From positions 1-7,099 of the forward strand of contig SLLF01000128.1 of the NCBI GenBank assembly GCA_007134175.1: 7,099 nucleotides of DNA. Reading direction: 5' to 3'. Origin of the DNA: Kiritimatiellia bacterium. Its GTDB lineage: Bacteria; Verrucomicrobiota; Kiritimatiellia; SLAD01. This document shows, piece after piece, positions 4,705 through 7,099 of the stretch (position 1 is the stretch's first letter; every line of letters begins with the position of its first letter). Made by a program: the position numbers and the translations under genes. Under the pieces are notes generated by a model. It worked only from the letters and a program-made list of their open reading frames with translations, searched no databases and was not told where the DNA came from.

Positions 4705-5976
4705 TTACTCGAACTTTGCCGAATGATTGTCGATGCCGTAGTCGCGGTTCTCATCGGTGACGGGCCAACGGCGGGCGTTCCCGGGGTCGTTCACGTAGGC
4801 GCGCAACCGTTTCGGATCGGCAAGCCGTTCCACCGCTTCGCGGGTGTCGGGCCATTGCACTCCGGTGTCGCTCTGGTATAGCGCGATCCCGCTGGCCCCA
4901 TCTTCATGGCTGCGCAACGCCCGCCGCGCCAACACCAGCGGATTGACGCCATGGGGATTGAGCTGGCCACTCCAATTGCGACCGTCTCTCCATTTAATGT
5001 TTTGACGCGGCAGGCAGTTGCTCGATCCATATACAGGAATGGCATGCCGCTTGCCCAACTCGATATAAGGCCGGTCGTCCCAGGTTCGGTACTGTTCCAG
5101 CCAGTGCAGTTCGGACAGCATCAACTCATCAATCAGTCCTTCCCGGCACCAGGTCCCGACATCGAGCCCTGCCACCAGGTTTGCCTCCAGCCCGTCGTTG
5201 GGCACGCGTACTTGTATTGGGACCGGCCGCCTCCAACGTTCACGAAAGGAAACGAGTTCGGCATGCAACTCGCGCAACAGCGCGGTAATCGCTTCGGCCC
5301 GATATTGGCACCAAACAAGAAACCCTTCCTCGCCGGCATTGACGGCAATCGTCCTCGGGTCGCTCCCGGTCTTTTCGCAGTAGCCCTGGCGGAAGACTGG
5401 ATGGTAGCCGACCATTGGGGGCTGACGACAGAAATCCAGATGGAGACCATCGACGCCGATTTCGGTCGCTTCCATGAATACATCGATGCGCTCGCGGCGC
5501 ACATCGGGAATTCCGTAGCAAACCCGCGAGATATCCAACCAGCCGTCCTGGCGATGTTCGAACCACTCGGGGTGGTTCTCAAAAAGGCGTCCGGTCAGGC
5601 CGGTGCCGGGCCGGTAGTGCCGGTTCATGCACAAACGGCCGTAGAGTGTCATCCCGTTTGCATGCGCGTGTCGCAGAGCCGCACGGAGCTGGCAGCGTTC
5701 GCGATACAGCCGTTCGACGGCGCGTTTGGCCGCAGTGGCGCCATCCGGGGGCTGACGCAGGCCCCGGCAGGTCGCGTGCGGCAAATCGCTGTGATAGTGC
5801 AGGACGCTGCGGCCCAGATCCCAGACCACATGCTGGATGCCGCAAGCAAGGTGTGCATCGAGGCAGTCCTCAGCGTCCCGGCCACTCGGTGAGCCGTGTG
5901 TCGGATTGCTGTGCCCCAACCAGCCATTCAGTTCGGAAATTCCCCAAATGATCCACGTGTTCGCGTCCGGTGTCAT
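4705..5976 (-). CDS. Putative TIM-barrel glycosidase, GHL10-like
   Basis: The product is 423 residues. The ATG at 5976 overlaps the upstream gene's TGA as ATGA, with GGAGG 7 nt before it, so the two are translationally linked. Typical GHL10/glycosidase features in order are: an early barrel strand GIQHVVWDLGRS (46-57); a helix and strand HANGMTLYGRLCMNRHY (105-121); FENHPEWF (132-139); CYGIPDVRRERIDVF (153-167); and GVDGLHLDFCRQPP (174-187), which resembles the VDGIHLDYIR-type strand of this fold. Asp181 there, and Glu284 or Glu289 in LIDELMLSELHW (281-292), are candidate catalytic residues by position only. Near the C-terminus GASGIALYQSD (360-370) fits the last barrel strand. No signal peptide is seen. 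The family assignment is by eye; an uncharacterised barrel protein unrelated in activity remains possible. The neighbours suggest a role in breaking down a complex glycan. Confidence 0.75.
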   Translation of the reverse strand: MTPDANTWIIWGISELNGWLGHSNPTHGSPSGRDAEDCLDAHLACGIQHVVWDLGRSVLHYHSDLPHATCRGLRQPPDGATAAKRAVERLYRERCQLRAALRHAHANGMTLYGRLCMNRHYRPGTGLTGRLFENHPEWFEHRQDGWLDISRVCYGIPDVRRERIDVFMEATEIGVDGLHLDFCRQPPMVGYHPVFRQGYCEKTGSDPRTIAVNAGEEGFLVWCQYRAEAITALLRELHAELVSFRERWRRPVPIQVRVPNDGLEANLVAGLDVGTWCREGLIDELMLSELHWLEQYRTWDDRPYIELGKRHAIPVYGSSNCLPRQNIKWRDGRNWSGQLNPHGVNPLVLARRALRSHEDGASGIALYQSDTGVQWPDTREAVERLADPKRLRAYVNDPGNARRWPVTDENRDYGIDNHSAKFE

Positions 5977-7099
5977 GTCATGTCCTCCAGCTTCCCGAAC
6001 ATGATGCGGTCGGTGCTGCCGCCGTGATCGCTTTGGGTGACGGTCAGCCAGATTGCGCCATTGTGCTCGTGGAACGCCGGATACTGGAACGAGTTCGCCG
6101 ACTCAAAACGGTATTTGCGCTGCCACGACTTGCCGTCCCGCGAGACCTCAATATTGAACACACTGCGGCGGCAATCCTCAATGCGGGTTGCTTCCTGCCA
6201 GCCCAGGTAATAAACACCGCCAAACCGGTCGAAGGTGGGTTTGGAACTGGCGCCGTTGACGACCAGGGGCCATTCCTGCGCCTCGGTCCAGTTGCGGCCG
6301 TCGGGGCTGGTGGTGAAGTGATAGTTACCCGTTCGCTCCGGGCCGGCGCTACTGCGGCAAATAGCCAGCCACTTTCCGTCAGGGAGACGGTTGACCGCGG
6401 ATTCGCTTAGCTCGGCGGACTGCGGCTCGTTGTAGTGACCCAGCACCTCGAAGGTGGCAAAGTCGTCGTGCAGCAGGGCCAACGCATTCTGCCGGCCCGG
6501 GAAGTTGTTCAACGCGACGTAGGTCTTGCCGTCAAAGACCTTGAACGAGTCGAAAATATAGAGTCCCTTTTTACGGGCCGGTTGCCGGAACCCCTGCGCC
6601 GCCGCATCCGCGTGGAAAACGCCGGGTGTCATGTCAAATGTTCCGGCAGCGGTCTTCAGCTTCGCTTTATGAATGGCCGGCTCGAAATCCTGTGTTTGCA
6701 GATCAAAGTCGCGGTACCAGGTGATGGCCTCCTCGTTTTCGGGCTGGCAGCAGAAGTAGCAGCGTAGGGTGTTTTCCGCTATCCGCAGGATGCGGGGCAC
6801 AAACACCTCGGCGTCCGGCAGGGTCGTGTTGGCGAAGGCCTGCGCCGCTTTGGCCAATATCCATCGTTTCTCAACGGAACGGGTGGGCAAATGGACCGCC
6901 GACAAAACACAATACATCGCTCGGCCGGCCCCATGGCCAGGCTTCTCGTCATTGTCGTGTTCCACGATGTAGGCGTGGTCGTCGACGCAGACGAATTCCG
7001 CGTCATGAGCACCCTTGACCTGCGGCGCGGTGACGCGGACCAGCCCCTGCAGTACGCGGTTGGCCGCCCGCACGGGATTCCAAGAATCGGGCAGGGGCA
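5973..7099 (-). CDS. Sialidase-like beta-propeller protein, N-terminus cut by window edge
   Basis: The frame is open from the right edge to the TGA at 5975-5973, giving 374 visible residues. A GTG at 7073 is in frame, but eight coding residues (PLPDSWNP) precede it and it has no clear ribosome binding site, so the true start is outside the window. The visible N-terminal part contains a conserved-looking APQVKGAHDAEFVCVDDHAYIV (24-45). Further on are NRLPDGKWLAICRSS (236-250), two Asp boxes SPDGRNW (264-270) and SRDGKSW (319-325), and FQYPAFHEHNGAIWLTVTQSDH (337-358). This pattern is known to me from BNR-type proteins of PVC-group genomes, usually labelled sialidase or hypothetical. Substrate and active site are unassigned. 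It is the first visible gene of the cluster and is joined to the GHL10-like gene by a 4-bp overlap. Confidence 0.82.
   Translation of the reverse strand, partial: PLPDSWNPVRAANRVLQGLVRVTAPQVKGAHDAEFVCVDDHAYIVEHDNDEKPGHGAGRAMYCVLSAVHLPTRSVEKRWILAKAAQAFANTTLPDAEVFVPRILRIAENTLRCYFCCQPENEEAITWYRDFDLQTQDFEPAIHKAKLKTAAGTFDMTPGVFHADAAAQGFRQPARKKGLYIFDSFKVFDGKTYVALNNFPGRQNALALLHDDFATFEVLGHYNEPQSAELSESAVNRLPDGKWLAICRSSAGPERTGNYHFTTSPDGRNWTEAQEWPLVVNGASSKPTFDRFGGVYYLGWQEATRIEDCRRSVFNIEVSRDGKSWQRKYRFESANSFQYPAFHEHNGAIWLTVTQSDHGGSTDRIMFGKLEDMT
5984..5988 (-). promoter_or_regulatory. Ribosome binding site inside the upstream gene
   Basis: GGAGG within the last codons of the sialidase-like gene lies 7 nt before the ATG at 5976-5974. 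It supports that start and translational coupling through the ATGA overlap. Confidence 0.7.

Noticed and set aside
7071..7073. GTG as the start of the right-hand sialidase-like gene
   Set aside because: The frame stays open to the window edge with family-like residues before it, and no ribosome binding site precedes it.

Overview
The window is high-GC bacterial DNA in which every supported gene lies on the minus strand. Gene content suggests the PVC group (Planctomycetota, Verrucomicrobiota, Kiritimatiellota, Lentisphaerota): several divergent Asp-box (BNR/sialidase-like) beta-propeller proteins, a protein with an LFVDD motif near its N-terminus, a GHL10-like TIM-barrel protein, and a GxxExxY nuclease-fold gene set in short inverted repeats. 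This placement is inferred from gene style; no rRNA or marker gene is present.

Read in the direction of transcription (high to low coordinates), the layout is: (1) a sialidase-like propeller protein running in from beyond the right edge and ending at 5973; (2) a GHL10-like putative glycosidase (5976-4705) that overlaps it by an ATGA; (3) a 71-bp solo palindromic element (4683-4613); (4) a five-Asp-box propeller protein (4546-3440); (5) a 139-bp gap holding four heptamers CGACNNN; (6) a four-Asp-box sialidase-like protein (3300-2176); (7) a repeat cluster (2180-1552) with a solo element, a GxxExxY gene enclosed by the same inverted arms, and an unpaired arm; (8) a large propeller protein with a C-terminal domain (1525 to beyond the left edge). 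The last gene has no in-window stop and a GTG start.

The five carbohydrate-related genes look like one catabolic gene cluster: four different propellers and one TIM barrel, most with strong Shine-Dalgarno sites. None of the four visible N-termini carries an obvious signal peptide. No transporter or regulator is visible, and the substrate cannot be read from the sequence.

The most unusual part is the repeat system. Four right arms and three left arms of one repeat family occur here. One pair encloses the GxxExxY gene so tightly that the arms supply its start codon, its first residues and its stop codon. Two other pairs enclose only about 20 bp and look like internally deleted, MITE-like derivatives. 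An unpaired right arm forms a 16-codon leader ORF that runs into the ribosome binding site of the last gene. Another right arm overlaps the stop codon of the sialidase-like gene.
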